Positions 35,784-46,770 of a DNA stretch of 64,000 bases are shown here, one piece after another (the stretch's first letter is position 1; each line of letters starts with the position of its first letter). The translations under genes and the position numbers were made by a program. A model generated the notes under the pieces. It was not told the DNA's origin. It did not search any database and saw nothing but the letters and a program-made list of their open reading frames with translations. This stretch comes from Comamonas sp. SCN 65-56. Lineage in GTDB: Bacteria > Pseudomonadota > Gammaproteobacteria > Burkholderiales > Burkholderiaceae_C. The stretch covers positions 1-64,000 of the forward strand of contig NZ_MEDS01000006.1 of assembly GCF_001724135.1 (NCBI RefSeq), given 5' to 3'.

Positions 35784-37955
35784 ATGTCCGACACCGATTC
35801 CGCCACGCAGGCCCTGCAGCAATTCGACGCCGTGGTCGCCGCCACGCCGGGCATGCGCGCGCGCAGCGGCCAGCGGCGCATGGCCGAGGAGGTGGCGCGC
35901 ACCTTTGCCCGCGCACAGCTGGCGCGGGACGGCGCGCCGGCCGATGGCGACGAGCCCCGACGCGCCATCGCGGTGATCGAGGCCGGCACCGGCACCGGCA
36001 AGTCGCTCGCCTACGCCGTCCCTGCCATCCAGATCGCGCTGGCACGCGGCACGCGGGTGCTGATCGCCACCGCCACCGTGGCGCTGCAGGAGCAACTGGT
36101 GCACAAGGACTTGCCGGCGCTGGCCGCCGCCATGCCCGAGCCCTTCAGCTTTGCCCTGGCCAAGGGCCGCGCACGCTATGTTTGCAAGCTCAAGCTCGAA
36201 CGCCTGGCGGGCGATGCACCCACTGATGACGAGGACCTGTTTCCCGAAGACCCCCTGAGCGCGGCCGAACAGGAAAGCGCCGAGGCACGCAGCGCGTTCT
36301 ACACGCGACTGGCGGACGACCTCGCCACCGGGCTGTGGGATGGCGACCGCGACCAGCTTGCCACGCCGCCCGATCCGCAGCTCTGGGCGCCAGTGGCGGC
36401 CGTGGCGCACACCTGCGCCGGGCGACACTGCCCGCTGTTTTCCACCTGCACCTATTTCGAGCGCCGCCGCGAGCTGGTGGCTGCGCAGGTGATCGTCGCC
36501 AATCACGATTTGCTGCTGTCCTCGATCGGCGCGCGGCTGTTGCCGGACCTGGACAACTGCCTGCTGGTGATCGACGAGGCGCACCACCTGCCCAAGACGG
36601 CACTGTCGCAGTTCGCCTGCGAGATGGACCTGTCGCGCCTGGCGTGGCTCGCGCAACTGGCCAGCCGCGCGCTGCGCGTGGGCACGCAGGTCGAGGTGAA
36701 GAACGAGGTGGACGTGGCCGCGAGCAGCACGCGATTGCGCGTGGCGCTGCAGGATGCCGAGCGCCTCATCATCGACCTGTACGGCGCGCCCTTGCGCGCG
36801 GCCATTGCACGCGCGCCGGGGCAACTGGCCAGCCACCGCGAACGCGTGCCCGATGGACGTTTGCCGCAGCCCCTGACCGACGCGCTGGCGCAGGTGCTGC
36901 AACACGCGGGCGAGCTGCTGCAAGGCCTGCGCGCCATAGCCGACGCGCTGCGCGAGCACATGCGCGAAGAACCGCACGAGGCGCGCCGCCTGTCGCAGCT
37001 CTACGCCCAGGTGGGACAGCTCGCGCCGCGTCTGGAGGCGATTCACGCCACCAGCGCGCTGCTGTTGCAGGAGCCTGCCGAGGGCAACGCGCCCGCGGCC
37101 AAGTGGTTCACGCTGGCTAGCACCGGCGACGCGGTGGTGGTGCGCGCGCACGCCAGCCCGGTGCTGCCGGGCGCGGCGCTGGCCGCGCACCTGTGGCAGC
37201 GCGTGCGCGCTGCGGTGCTGACGTCTGCCACGCTCACGGGTTGTGGCGACTTTGACTTCTTCCTGCGCGAGGCCGGCCTGCATGGCGACGCGGCCGTGAC
37301 CACGCTGCAGGTTGCCAGCCCGTTTGACTACGCGGCGCAGGGCACGCTGGTGGCCGCCAGCACGCAGGCCGCGCCGCGCGAGATGGCAGCGTTCACGCGC
37401 CAGATGATCGCGGCGTTGCTCACCGATCTGGCCACGGTGACCAGCGGCGCGCTGGTGCTCTTTACCTCGCGCGAGCAAATGCGCCAGGCGGTGGAGCTGC
37501 TGCCGGGCAGCCTGCGCGCCGCCGTGCTGGTGCAGGGGCGCCTGCCGCGCCTCAAATTGCTGGCGCAGCACCGCGAGCGCGTCGCCCAGGGGCAGGTGTC
37601 GATCATCTTCGGCCTGCAATCGTTTGCCGAGGGCATGGACCTGCCGGGCGCGCTGTGCGAATCGCTGTTCATCACCAAGCTGCCGTTTGCGCCGCCCGAC
37701 GAGCCGGTGGATGAAGCGCGCGCCGAATGGCTGCGCGCCAGCGGCGGCGATCCGTTCATGAACCTCGTGGTGCCCGCCACCGCGATGCGCCTGGCGCAGT
37801 GGGTGGGGCGCGCGATACGCAGCGAGGACGACCACGCGCGCGTGGTCTGCTACGACAAGCGGCTCTTGCAGACCGGCTACGGGCGGCGCCTGCTGCGCGG
37901 GCTGCCCGCCTTCACGCTGCAAGAACGCGCGCCGCTGGCCACGCCTGCAACCTGA
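35784..37955 (+). CDS. dinG: ATP-dependent DNA helicase DinG
   Basis: A 723-residue XPD-like superfamily 2 helicase. Walker A is EAGTGTGKSLAYAVP and Walker B VIDEAHHL. The Fe-S cluster Cys residues are seen in YVCKLKLE and CAGRHCPLFSTC. Motif VI reads QWVGRAIRSEDD. DinG unwinds R-loops and DNA with 5'-to-3' polarity. It begins 22 bases before the first residue of a region divergent from the RRM gene. Confidence 0.95.
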   Translation: MSDTDSATQALQQFDAVVAATPGMRARSGQRRMAEEVARTFARAQLARDGAPADGDEPRRAIAVIEAGTGTGKSLAYAVPAIQIALARGTRVLIATATVALQEQLVHKDLPALAAAMPEPFSFALAKGRARYVCKLKLERLAGDAPTDDEDLFPEDPLSAAEQESAEARSAFYTRLADDLATGLWDGDRDQLATPPDPQLWAPVAAVAHTCAGRHCPLFSTCTYFERRRELVAAQVIVANHDLLLSSIGARLLPDLDNCLLVIDEAHHLPKTALSQFACEMDLSRLAWLAQLASRALRVGTQVEVKNEVDVAASSTRLRVALQDAERLIIDLYGAPLRAAIARAPGQLASHRERVPDGRLPQPLTDALAQVLQHAGELLQGLRAIADALREHMREEPHEARRLSQLYAQVGQLAPRLEAIHATSALLLQEPAEGNAPAAKWFTLASTGDAVVVRAHASPVLPGAALAAHLWQRVRAAVLTSATLTGCGDFDFFLREAGLHGDAAVTTLQVASPFDYAAQGTLVAASTQAAPREMAAFTRQMIAALLTDLATVTSGALVLFTSREQMRQAVELLPGSLRAAVLVQGRLPRLKLLAQHRERVAQGQVSIIFGLQSFAEGMDLPGALCESLFITKLPFAPPDEPVDEARAEWLRASGGDPFMNLVVPATAMRLAQWVGRAIRSEDDHARVVCYDKRLLQTGYGRRLLRGLPAFTLQERAPLATPAT

Positions 37956-37977
37956 AGCCAGCGGTGACAATGGGGCG

Positions 37978-38715
37978 ATGCCCGCGCACCGCCCCGTTCT
38001 GCCCGCCTGCCTGTTGAACGTCGCCTTACTGCTGGGCTGCGCCAGCTCCGCGCCCACCGACCGCGGCACGGTGCGCGAGGCGCCCATGCAGCAGGGCGAA
38101 TTGGTGCAATCCGAGCTCAACCGCGCGGCCACGCTCGCCATGCGCGACAACCTGCAAAGCCTGCTGCTGCTCGCCGACAAGCTTTACAAGCGCAACCCCG
38201 TGCAGTGGCGCGCAGGCGGCTTTGCCAGCCGCGCGCAGGCACTGGCGCGAGTCACTGCGGCGCTGGAGAGCAGCGAACCCTGGCCGCCTTTGCAGGGGCG
38301 GCGCGATATCGCGGCCATGGCCTGGGCGATGTCGCCCGAGTTCAGCGGCGATCGGGTGGCGGCGCTGGTGCTCGCCACCGCCGACATGCTGGTCACCGCG
38401 CATGGCGGCAAGACCAGCTTCCACTTGCTCGACAACCTCGATCCGCAGCGCCTGTACAACGCCGCGCGCAATGTCGAAACCGCCGCCTGGATCCTCGCGC
38501 AGCGCCGCGACAGCCGGGGCGAGCCGCTGCTGCTGGCGGACGCCATCGCGCAGGATGCTCCGCGCAACCTGAGCTTTGAGCGCGAATTCGGCAAGATCAT
38601 CGCGCGCCTGGACCTGCTGGCCGAGCTCGGCGACGAGCGCCACCGCCGTGCCGCCATCAGCTACGTGCAGGGCATCCTGGGCGCTGGTTTACTACAATTT
38701 TTGCCGGTCCGATAA
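37978..38715 (+). CDS. Putative lipoprotein, unknown function
   Basis: A 245-residue precursor with a short signal peptide and lipobox (ACLLNVALLLGC, Cys about residue 22). The mature part is all-helical (about 40-230) with TASDMLVTAHGGKTSFHLLDNLDPQRLYN-like segments. I recognise no catalytic motif. It follows dinG by 22 bases but lies in an unrelated functional context. Membrane anchoring is inferred from the lipobox. Confidence 0.75.
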   Translation: MPAHRPVLPACLLNVALLLGCASSAPTDRGTVREAPMQQGELVQSELNRAATLAMRDNLQSLLLLADKLYKRNPVQWRAGGFASRAQALARVTAALESSEPWPPLQGRRDIAAMAWAMSPEFSGDRVAALVLATADMLVTAHGGKTSFHLLDNLDPQRLYNAARNVETAAWILAQRRDSRGEPLLLADAIAQDAPRNLSFEREFGKIIARLDLLAELGDERHRRAAISYVQGILGAGLLQFLPVR

Positions 38716-38731
38716 AGCACTGGCGCGCGCT

Positions 38732-38983
38732 TCAGCCCTTTTTCTTCAAAATGCCGTAGATCACCAGCAACACCACGGCACCGATCACCGAGGCAATCCA
38801 GCCTGCAGACTGGCCCGCCTGGTACCAGCCCATGGCCTGGCCCGCATAGGTCGCGGCGAACGAACCGGCGACGCCCAGCACCGCCGTCATGATCCAGCCC
38901 AGCTTGTCGTCGCCCGGCTTGATCGCGCGCGCGATGAAACCGACGATCAGACCCACGAGGGCCGTTCCCAGAATGCTCAACAT
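38732..38983 (-). CDS. GlsB/YeaQ/YmgE-family small membrane protein
   Basis: An 83-residue protein of the transglycosylase-associated family: LGTALVGLIVGFIARAIKPGDDKLGWIMTAVLGVAGSF, three hydrophobic segments and a basic tail. The family is often stress-induced; the molecular role is not known. ATG 38983 is the start. It converges with the lipoprotein gene, with 16 bases between. Confidence 0.9.
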   Translation of the reverse strand: MLSILGTALVGLIVGFIARAIKPGDDKLGWIMTAVLGVAGSFAATYAGQAMGWYQAGQSAGWIASVIGAVVLLVIYGILKKKG

Positions 38984-39121
38984 GGCAAGTCCTTGCGATT
39001 GGTTGCTTGAAAGTGACCGGGGTATTTTCGCCTTGGCGCGAGGCAAGGCGATGGCAGTGAATGTGAAACATTGCGCCGCGTGCGCGATACTCGCGCCGCT
39101 GCGGGTTTGCACCAGTAGAAA

Positions 39122-39143
39122 TTGTATGCACTTTTGCACACAA
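39122..39143. promoter_or_regulatory. Possible operator upstream of the BMP gene
   Basis: TTGTATGC and GCACACAA form an 8-bp inverted repeat with one mismatch around a 6-base spacer, about 72 bases before the BMP start codon. GntR-type regulators often bind TTGT-N-ACAA repeats. The regulator is not in the window. A second small dyad AATGTGAAACATT lies at 39060-39072. Confidence 0.35.
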
Positions 39144-39214
39144 TAAATACTCGCGTGCGCCCATCCGTCGCGCAAAATTCCATCCATCTGACTGCCATTT
39201 TGGACGCTTCTGCC

Positions 39215-40372
39215 ATGCCCATTGATCCCCGCAAACGCCTTCTTCTCCGACTCGCCGCGCTGGGCGCGGTCTCGCCGCTGGCCCTGAGCGCCTGCGGCCA
39301 GAAGGAGGAAGCCTCTGCCGCTGCCCCCACCGCTGCTCCTGCGTCGGCCCCCGCCAAGGCCGAGCCGCTCAAGGCCGCCTGGATCTACGTCGGCCCGGTC
39401 GGCAGCGCCGGCTGGAGCTTCGAGCACGACCTGGGCCGCAAAGATGTCCAGGCCGCGCTCGGTGATCGCGTGCAGACCAGCTTCGTCGAAAACGTGCCCG
39501 AGGGCGCCGACACCGAGCGCGTGCTGCGCGATCTGATCAGCCAGGGCAACACCATGCTGTTCGGCACCAGCTTCGGCTTCATGGAGGCCATGGTCAAGGT
39601 GGCTCCTGACTTCCCCGACCTGCGTTTCGAGCACGCCACCGGCTACAAGACCGGCCCCAACCTCAACGTCTACGACTCGCGCTTTTATCAGCCGGTGTAC
39701 CTGGCCGGCATGATCGCCGCGGGCATGAGCAAGACCGACGTGCTCGGCTATGTCGGCTCGGTGCCGATTCCCGAGGTGCTGCGCAACATCAACGCCTTCA
39801 CGCTGGGCGCGCAAAGCGTCAAGCCCGACATCAAGGTGCGCGTGGTGTTCATCAACGGTTGGTTCGACCCGCCCAAGGAAACCGAGGCGGCCAATTCCCT
39901 GCTCAACGGCGGCGCCGACGTGCTGCTGCAAAACACCGACTCCCCGGCCGTGATCCAGGCGGCCGCGCAGGCGGGCAAGCTGGCCTTCGGTTGGGATTCG
40001 GACATGAGCGAGATCGGCGGCAAGGCGCACCTGGGTTCGGTCGTCGTCGATTGGGGGCCCTACTACAAAAAGACCATAGGCGCGGCGCTCGACGGCACCT
40101 GGAAGGGTGGCCAGACCACGCGCTGGGGCATGCCCGAAGGGCAGAACCTGCTGATCAAGCTGTCCGATCAGATCCCCGCAGACCTCAAGGCCAGGGTCGA
40201 GAAGGCCGAGGCCGGCATCAAGGATCGCAGTTTTGACGTCTTCACCGGCCCCATCGTCGATCGTGACGGTAAGGAGCGCTTAGCCGTCGGCGTGCGTGCC
40301 GATGACGACTGGATGGGTGCGATCAATTTCTTCGTTCCGGGCATCGAGGGACAGATTCCCAGCCCGACTTGA
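39215..40372 (+). CDS. BMP-family ABC substrate-binding lipoprotein
   Basis: A 385-residue precursor. MPIDPRKRLLLRLAALGAV followed by LALSAC gives a lipobox with Cys about residue 28, and an Ala/Pro-rich linker (about 33-52) tethers the binding domain. AAWIYVGPVGSAGWSFEHDLGRK and LLQNTDSPAVIQAAAQAG are typical of the BMP/PnrA family, which binds purine nucleosides and related compounds. The permease and ATPase genes are not in the window. The next three genes follow with short gaps and encode an NdmCDE-like demethylase, so a purine or methylated purine ligand is plausible. That is inferred from context. Confidence 0.88.
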   Translation: MPIDPRKRLLLRLAALGAVSPLALSACGQKEEASAAAPTAAPASAPAKAEPLKAAWIYVGPVGSAGWSFEHDLGRKDVQAALGDRVQTSFVENVPEGADTERVLRDLISQGNTMLFGTSFGFMEAMVKVAPDFPDLRFEHATGYKTGPNLNVYDSRFYQPVYLAGMIAAGMSKTDVLGYVGSVPIPEVLRNINAFTLGAQSVKPDIKVRVVFINGWFDPPKETEAANSLLNGGADVLLQNTDSPAVIQAAAQAGKLAFGWDSDMSEIGGKAHLGSVVVDWGPYYKKTIGAALDGTWKGGQTTRWGMPEGQNLLIKLSDQIPADLKARVEKAEAGIKDRSFDVFTGPIVDRDGKERLAVGVRADDDWMGAINFFVPGIEGQIPSPT

Positions 40373-40413
40373 CACCCGCACGTGAGCGAGGTGGGTAGTG
40401 AAAGGAGCTTGAT

Positions 40414-41319
40414 ATGCAGATTGAATCCGTCGTCTGGGACGAGTGGTACCCGGTTGCGATCGCCGACGACGTCGCGCCCAATCGCACGTATCACACCCAA
40501 CTGCTTGGCCACGCCATCGAATACAGGCGCGACGCGGCGGGGCAATTCAGCGCCTGGCGCGCCGATAGCGAGCGCCAGCCCTGCGAGACGCTCACGCGCT
40601 ACCACGCGCACTGGGTCTCGCTGGGCCATCCGCGCCACGCGCTCTTCGCCCTGCCCGAATTCGAGGAGGCCGACCGGCGCATCGTCGGCGCAGGCTCGAT
40701 GAACGTGCATGTTTCGGGGCTGCGCGCGGTCGAGAATTTCCTGGATATGGCGCACTTTCCGTACGTGCACCACGGCTACCTCGGCGCCGAGCCTTACACT
40801 GACGTCGAGCCCTACGATGTCACGCTGGAGAATGGCGAAATCTTCGCGCGCAACTGCCGTTTTTTCCAGCCGCGCGGCGCCGCGACCGCTGCGGGCAGCG
40901 GCTCGGACACCGACTACATCTATCGCGTGGTCCAACCCTACACCGCGTTTCTCTACAAGACCTCGCACGGCCGCCCGGGCCGCATGGACGTGATCGGCCT
41001 GCTGGTGCAACCGCTGACCGAGGAATGGTGCCGTGCCCATACGCTGCTGGCTTATGTGGATGAAGGCACTTCCGATGAAGGCCTGCGGCTGTTCCAGCAA
41101 ACCATCTTCGGCCAGGACTTGATGCTGCTGAGCAACGAAATTCCGAAGAAGATGCCGCTGGATTCACGCTTCGAGATCCCGGTCAAGGCCGATGCGATGT
41201 CCATGGCCTACCGCCGCTGGCTCGATCAGCGCGGCGTGCAGTACGGCACCTTTCGCGAACTGGCGTCGCATGCGCTGCCCTCGCCCGACCGGGCGGCGCC
41301 GCAGGGAGCCGTGGCATGA
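40414..41319 (+). CDS. NdmC-like non-heme iron oxygenase lacking the Rieske cluster
   Basis: A 301-residue homologue of Rieske oxygenase alpha subunits. The mononuclear iron site is intact: D111-M-A-H114-xxxx-H119 in ENFLDMAHFPYVHH and Asp235 in FGQDLMLL. Residues 1-85 look like the opening of a Rieske domain (WYPVAIADDVAPNRTYHTQLLGH) but the C-x-H and C-x2-H ligands are missing; Cys57 is the only cysteine in that part. Without its own cluster it must receive electrons from the Rieske domain of the next gene product. This matches NdmC of Pseudomonas putida CBB5, which removes the N7-methyl group of 7-methylxanthine in complex with NdmD and NdmE. AAGGAG precedes ATG 40414, and its end overlaps the next gene by 4 bases. 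Confidence 0.88.
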   Translation: MQIESVVWDEWYPVAIADDVAPNRTYHTQLLGHAIEYRRDAAGQFSAWRADSERQPCETLTRYHAHWVSLGHPRHALFALPEFEEADRRIVGAGSMNVHVSGLRAVENFLDMAHFPYVHHGYLGAEPYTDVEPYDVTLENGEIFARNCRFFQPRGAATAAGSGSDTDYIYRVVQPYTAFLYKTSHGRPGRMDVIGLLVQPLTEEWCRAHTLLAYVDEGTSDEGLRLFQQTIFGQDLMLLSNEIPKKMPLDSRFEIPVKADAMSMAYRRWLDQRGVQYGTFRELASHALPSPDRAAPQGAVA

Positions 41320-43106
41320 GCGCTCCGCAATGGTTTCCCGTCGCCTGCGCGCACGACCTGGCCGAGCGCCATGTCTTTGCCGGCGAACTGCAAGGGGTGG
41401 AGCTCGCCATCTGGCGTGATGACGACGGCTGCGTCAATGTCTGGGACAACCGCTGCTGCCACCGCGGCGCACGTCTGTCCATGGGCGTGAACACCGGCCA
41501 CCGCGTGCGCTGCCAGTACCACGGCTGGCAATACCGCAGCGGCGACGGCCAGTGCATCGTGCTGCCCGCAGCCTCGCAGACGCCGCCGCCCACCAGCGTT
41601 TGCGCCCACACCTTTGCCACGCAGGAGGCGCATGGCCTGGTCTGGATGCACTGGCTGGCGCCTGCCGGTGTGCCGCTGGCGTTGACGCTGCAGGATTGGC
41701 TGATCGCTCCGCCCGCCGCCGGACAGACGCAGCAGGCGCTGCAGAGCTTCGTCCTGCATGCCGACGCTGAGACCGTGCGCGGGCAGCTTGCGCGCTATCG
41801 CGACTGCGACCCCGGCCTGGTACAGGCGCAGCTGCGCAGCCAAGAAAGCGCGCACGCGCTGGCGCTGTCCTGGAGCGAAGCAGGCGCGGCGCACACGCTC
41901 TTCTTTTTGCTGCAACCGGCACGCGCCGACAAGACCATCGTGCATGCGGTGCTGCAGTGCCCCGAAGGCCTGGCGATCGCCCCCTGGCAGCTGCGCCACC
42001 AGAAGGCGATGCAGCGCCTGCGCGGCCGCTTGATCGCCGAGGGCTGTGTGAGCGCCTACCCGACAAGCTCGGCCGACGAGCAGTACATGCTGCCGCCCGA
42101 GCGGCCCAAGGAGCGCCTGCGCGCCGATGAACGCTTGATCAAGGTGCGCGTGGCGCGTGTGCTGGACACCGCCGAGGAGATCCGCGCCTTCGAACTCGAA
42201 CCCGTCGCCAGCGGCGAGCAAGGGGCGCTGGCCGATTTCATTCCCGGCGCGCATATCGACGTCAAGACGCCCTCGGGCATGCTGCGCCAGTACTCCATCG
42301 CCAGCTCGCCCGGCGAGGTCAGCGCCCAGGCAGCGCACGGCTGGCGCGGCGTGACCATAGGCGTCAAGCGCGAGCCCGCTTCGCGTGGCGGCTCGGCCTC
42401 CATGCATGCGCAGCTCAAGGCGGGCGACCTGCTGGAGGTCTCGCGGCCGAAGAACCACTTTCGCCTCGCCAACAGCGGCGGCGCGCTGTTTCTCGCGGCC
42501 GGCATCGGCATCACGCCCATCCTCTCGATGGCGGCGCAGATGGCCGCCACCGGGCGCGACTACCGTCTGCATTACTTTGCCCGCAGCCAGGCCCATGTGG
42601 CGTTTGGCGAGCGCCTGCAGGTGCTCGGCCACGCCGAGCTGCACCTGGGGCTGTCCCCGGCGGCAACGGGAGAGACGATTGCCCGGCTGCTGCAGGCGAT
42701 GGACCCGGGCATGGATGTCTACGTTTGCGGCCCGCGCGCCTTTCTTGATGCCATCGTCGCAGCGGCCGCCGCGGCGGGGCTGGCGGCGAATCGCGTGCAT
42801 TTCGAACTCTTTTCCAACACCGTCTCGCACCAGAACGACCAGCCCTTCAAGGTGCGCCTGGCCAAAAGTGACCGCGAGCTTGAGGTGCCGGTGGGTCAAA
42901 GCCTGGCCGAGGTGCTCAACGCCAACGGCGTGCCGGTCGAGCTCTCGTGCGAGCAAGGCGTGTGCGGCACCTGCATGGTCACGGTACTCGAAGGCCAGCC
43001 CGAGCACCGTGATGTCTATCTCAGCGAGGACGAAAAGCGCGCCGGCCACTGCATGCAGGCCTGCGTCTCGCGCAGCGCCTCAGGGCTGCTGGTGCTCGAT
43101 CTGTGA
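41316..43106 (+). CDS. NdmD-like reductase: Rieske, FNR-type and [2Fe-2S] ferredoxin domains
   Basis: A 596-residue protein with an unusual order. The N-terminus is a Rieske domain with C47-x-H49 (RCCHRGARL) and C66-x2-H69 (RCQYHGWQY). A linker follows (about 110-265). Next comes an FNR-type flavin/NAD(P)H domain (HIDVKTPSGMLRQYSIAS, FLAAGIGITPILSMAAQM), then a plant-type [2Fe-2S] ferredoxin (CEQGVCGTCMVTVLEG and a final Cys). Ordinary VanB/PDR reductases lack the Rieske part. The same layout is known for NdmD, the reductase of caffeine N-demethylases, whose Rieske domain feeds NdmC. It overlaps the upstream oxygenase gene by ATGA, which supports a joint complex. Confidence 0.9.
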   Translation: MSAPQWFPVACAHDLAERHVFAGELQGVELAIWRDDDGCVNVWDNRCCHRGARLSMGVNTGHRVRCQYHGWQYRSGDGQCIVLPAASQTPPPTSVCAHTFATQEAHGLVWMHWLAPAGVPLALTLQDWLIAPPAAGQTQQALQSFVLHADAETVRGQLARYRDCDPGLVQAQLRSQESAHALALSWSEAGAAHTLFFLLQPARADKTIVHAVLQCPEGLAIAPWQLRHQKAMQRLRGRLIAEGCVSAYPTSSADEQYMLPPERPKERLRADERLIKVRVARVLDTAEEIRAFELEPVASGEQGALADFIPGAHIDVKTPSGMLRQYSIASSPGEVSAQAAHGWRGVTIGVKREPASRGGSASMHAQLKAGDLLEVSRPKNHFRLANSGGALFLAAGIGITPILSMAAQMAATGRDYRLHYFARSQAHVAFGERLQVLGHAELHLGLSPAATGETIARLLQAMDPGMDVYVCGPRAFLDAIVAAAAAAGLAANRVHFELFSNTVSHQNDQPFKVRLAKSDRELEVPVGQSLAEVLNANGVPVELSCEQGVCGTCMVTVLEGQPEHRDVYLSEDEKRAGHCMQACVSRSASGLLVLDL

Positions 43107-43121
43107 CGCGGGAATGACACC

Positions 43122-43799
43122 ATGATCACCCTCTACGACTACGAACTTTCGGGCAACTGCTACAAGATTCGCCTGTTTTTGGACATCCTCGGTCAGCCCT
43201 ACGAGAAGCGGCCGGTGGAGTTTTTCCCCAGCCTGGAGCACAAGAGCGAAGCCATGCTCGCCCTCAACCCGCTGGGCCAGTTGCCGTTTCTCGACGACGA
43301 CGGCTACCTGATCCGCGACGCCCAGGCCATCCTGACCTATCTGGCCACGCGCTACGCGCCGGGCAGCCATTGGTACCCGGTGCAGGACGCGCGCCGCCTG
43401 GGTGAGGTCTGCCAATGGCTGGCCTTCGCCAACGAGCTCACCGCCACCTCATCGGCGGCGCGGCTGCAGCAAGTGTTCGGCTTTGACATCGACGCGGACA
43501 AGGCGCGGCGTGGCGCCTACCAGCTGTTTCGCATTCTGGACGAGCATCTGTGGCTTTCCGAATGCAACGAAGGCGGCTGGGTCTGCAGCGGCGCACAGCC
43601 GACGATCGCCGATATCGCCTGCTTCCCCTACGTGATCCTCGCACCCGAAGGCGGCCTGAGCCTGACGGACTTTCCGGCGCTCAGGCGCTGGACCGATCGC
43701 GTCAAACGCATCCCCGGCTTCACCGTGATGTCGGGCGTGTTCCCGGCCTCGCCCTCGCGCAGCGCCGTGCCGACCGAGCATGGCGCGATCCTGATGTGA
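43122..43799 (+). CDS. GST-family protein, NdmE-like
   Basis: A 225-residue glutathione S-transferase homologue: ITLYDYELSGNCYKIRLFLDILG for the thioredoxin fold, NPLGQLPFLDDDGYLIRDAQAILTYLATRY for the glutathione side, and GAQPTIADIACFPYVILAPEGGL in the helical domain. In the methylxanthine system NdmE is a GST-like protein needed to hold NdmC and NdmD together rather than a conjugating enzyme. The 15-base gap to the reductase gene suggests the same role here. A detoxification GST is the alternative. Confidence 0.88.
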   Translation: MITLYDYELSGNCYKIRLFLDILGQPYEKRPVEFFPSLEHKSEAMLALNPLGQLPFLDDDGYLIRDAQAILTYLATRYAPGSHWYPVQDARRLGEVCQWLAFANELTATSSAARLQQVFGFDIDADKARRGAYQLFRILDEHLWLSECNEGGWVCSGAQPTIADIACFPYVILAPEGGLSLTDFPALRRWTDRVKRIPGFTVMSGVFPASPSRSAVPTEHGAILM

Positions 43800-43809
43800 T
43801 TGCCGCGCA

Positions 43810-43873
43810 ATTTCAATAATGAGAGCTGCCAGCGCTTGTTTGACGGGAGCTGGAGGCCTATTTGGCTTGAAAT
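43810..43873 (+). repeat. Dispersed about 55-bp palindromic repeat, copy 4
   Basis: TTCAATAATGAGAGCTGCCAG, CGCTTGTTTGACGGGAGC and GGAGGCCTATTTGGCTTGAA agree well with the family consensus. It lies between the GST gene and the metH riboswitch. Confidence 0.78.
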
Positions 43874-43923
43874 TCATGGCGCAAACCGGGGCTTGCGTCG
43901 GCCTTGACTAAAATTGGCAGCGT

Positions 43924-44028
43924 CTTCAAGGAGCGTTGCAGCGGGCCGCCACGGCCCGTCAGGCTTGAAGGCGACGATCAGCTTGCAACGGCGCTCACCT
44001 GTCTTTTCGCCCTGTGCAGGTGAGCCTG

Positions 44029-44031
<3 letters not shown>
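43924..44031 (+). promoter_or_regulatory. SAH riboswitch with translational switch before metH
   Basis: The aptamer at 43924-43999 shows the conserved parts of the S-adenosylhomocysteine riboswitch: P1 strands GGAGCGTTGCA and TGCAACGGCGCTC, hairpin P2 CGGGCC/GGCCCG, and a pseudoknot between CTTCAAG and CTTGAAG. Directly after it GCTCACCTG (43993-44001) is perfectly complementary to CAGGTGAGC (44017-44025), which holds the metH ribosome binding site AGGTGAG. SAH binding keeps the first strand in P1 and so should free the ribosome site. This fits the known ON logic of SAH riboswitches. Confidence 0.92.

Positions 44032-46766
<2,735 letters not shown>

Positions 46767-46770
<4 letters not shown>

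Noticed and set aside
35751..38180. Long minus-strand frame opposite dinG
   Set aside because: DinG on the other strand has all helicase motifs; the antisense frame is only a composition effect.
40414..43106. Ordinary two-component VanAB-type demethylase
   Set aside because: VanA-type oxygenases carry their own Rieske ligands and VanB-type reductases have none; here the situation is reversed.
43800..44028. Cobalamin riboswitch before metH
   Set aside because: No B12-box is visible; the conserved strands match the SAH aptamer instead.
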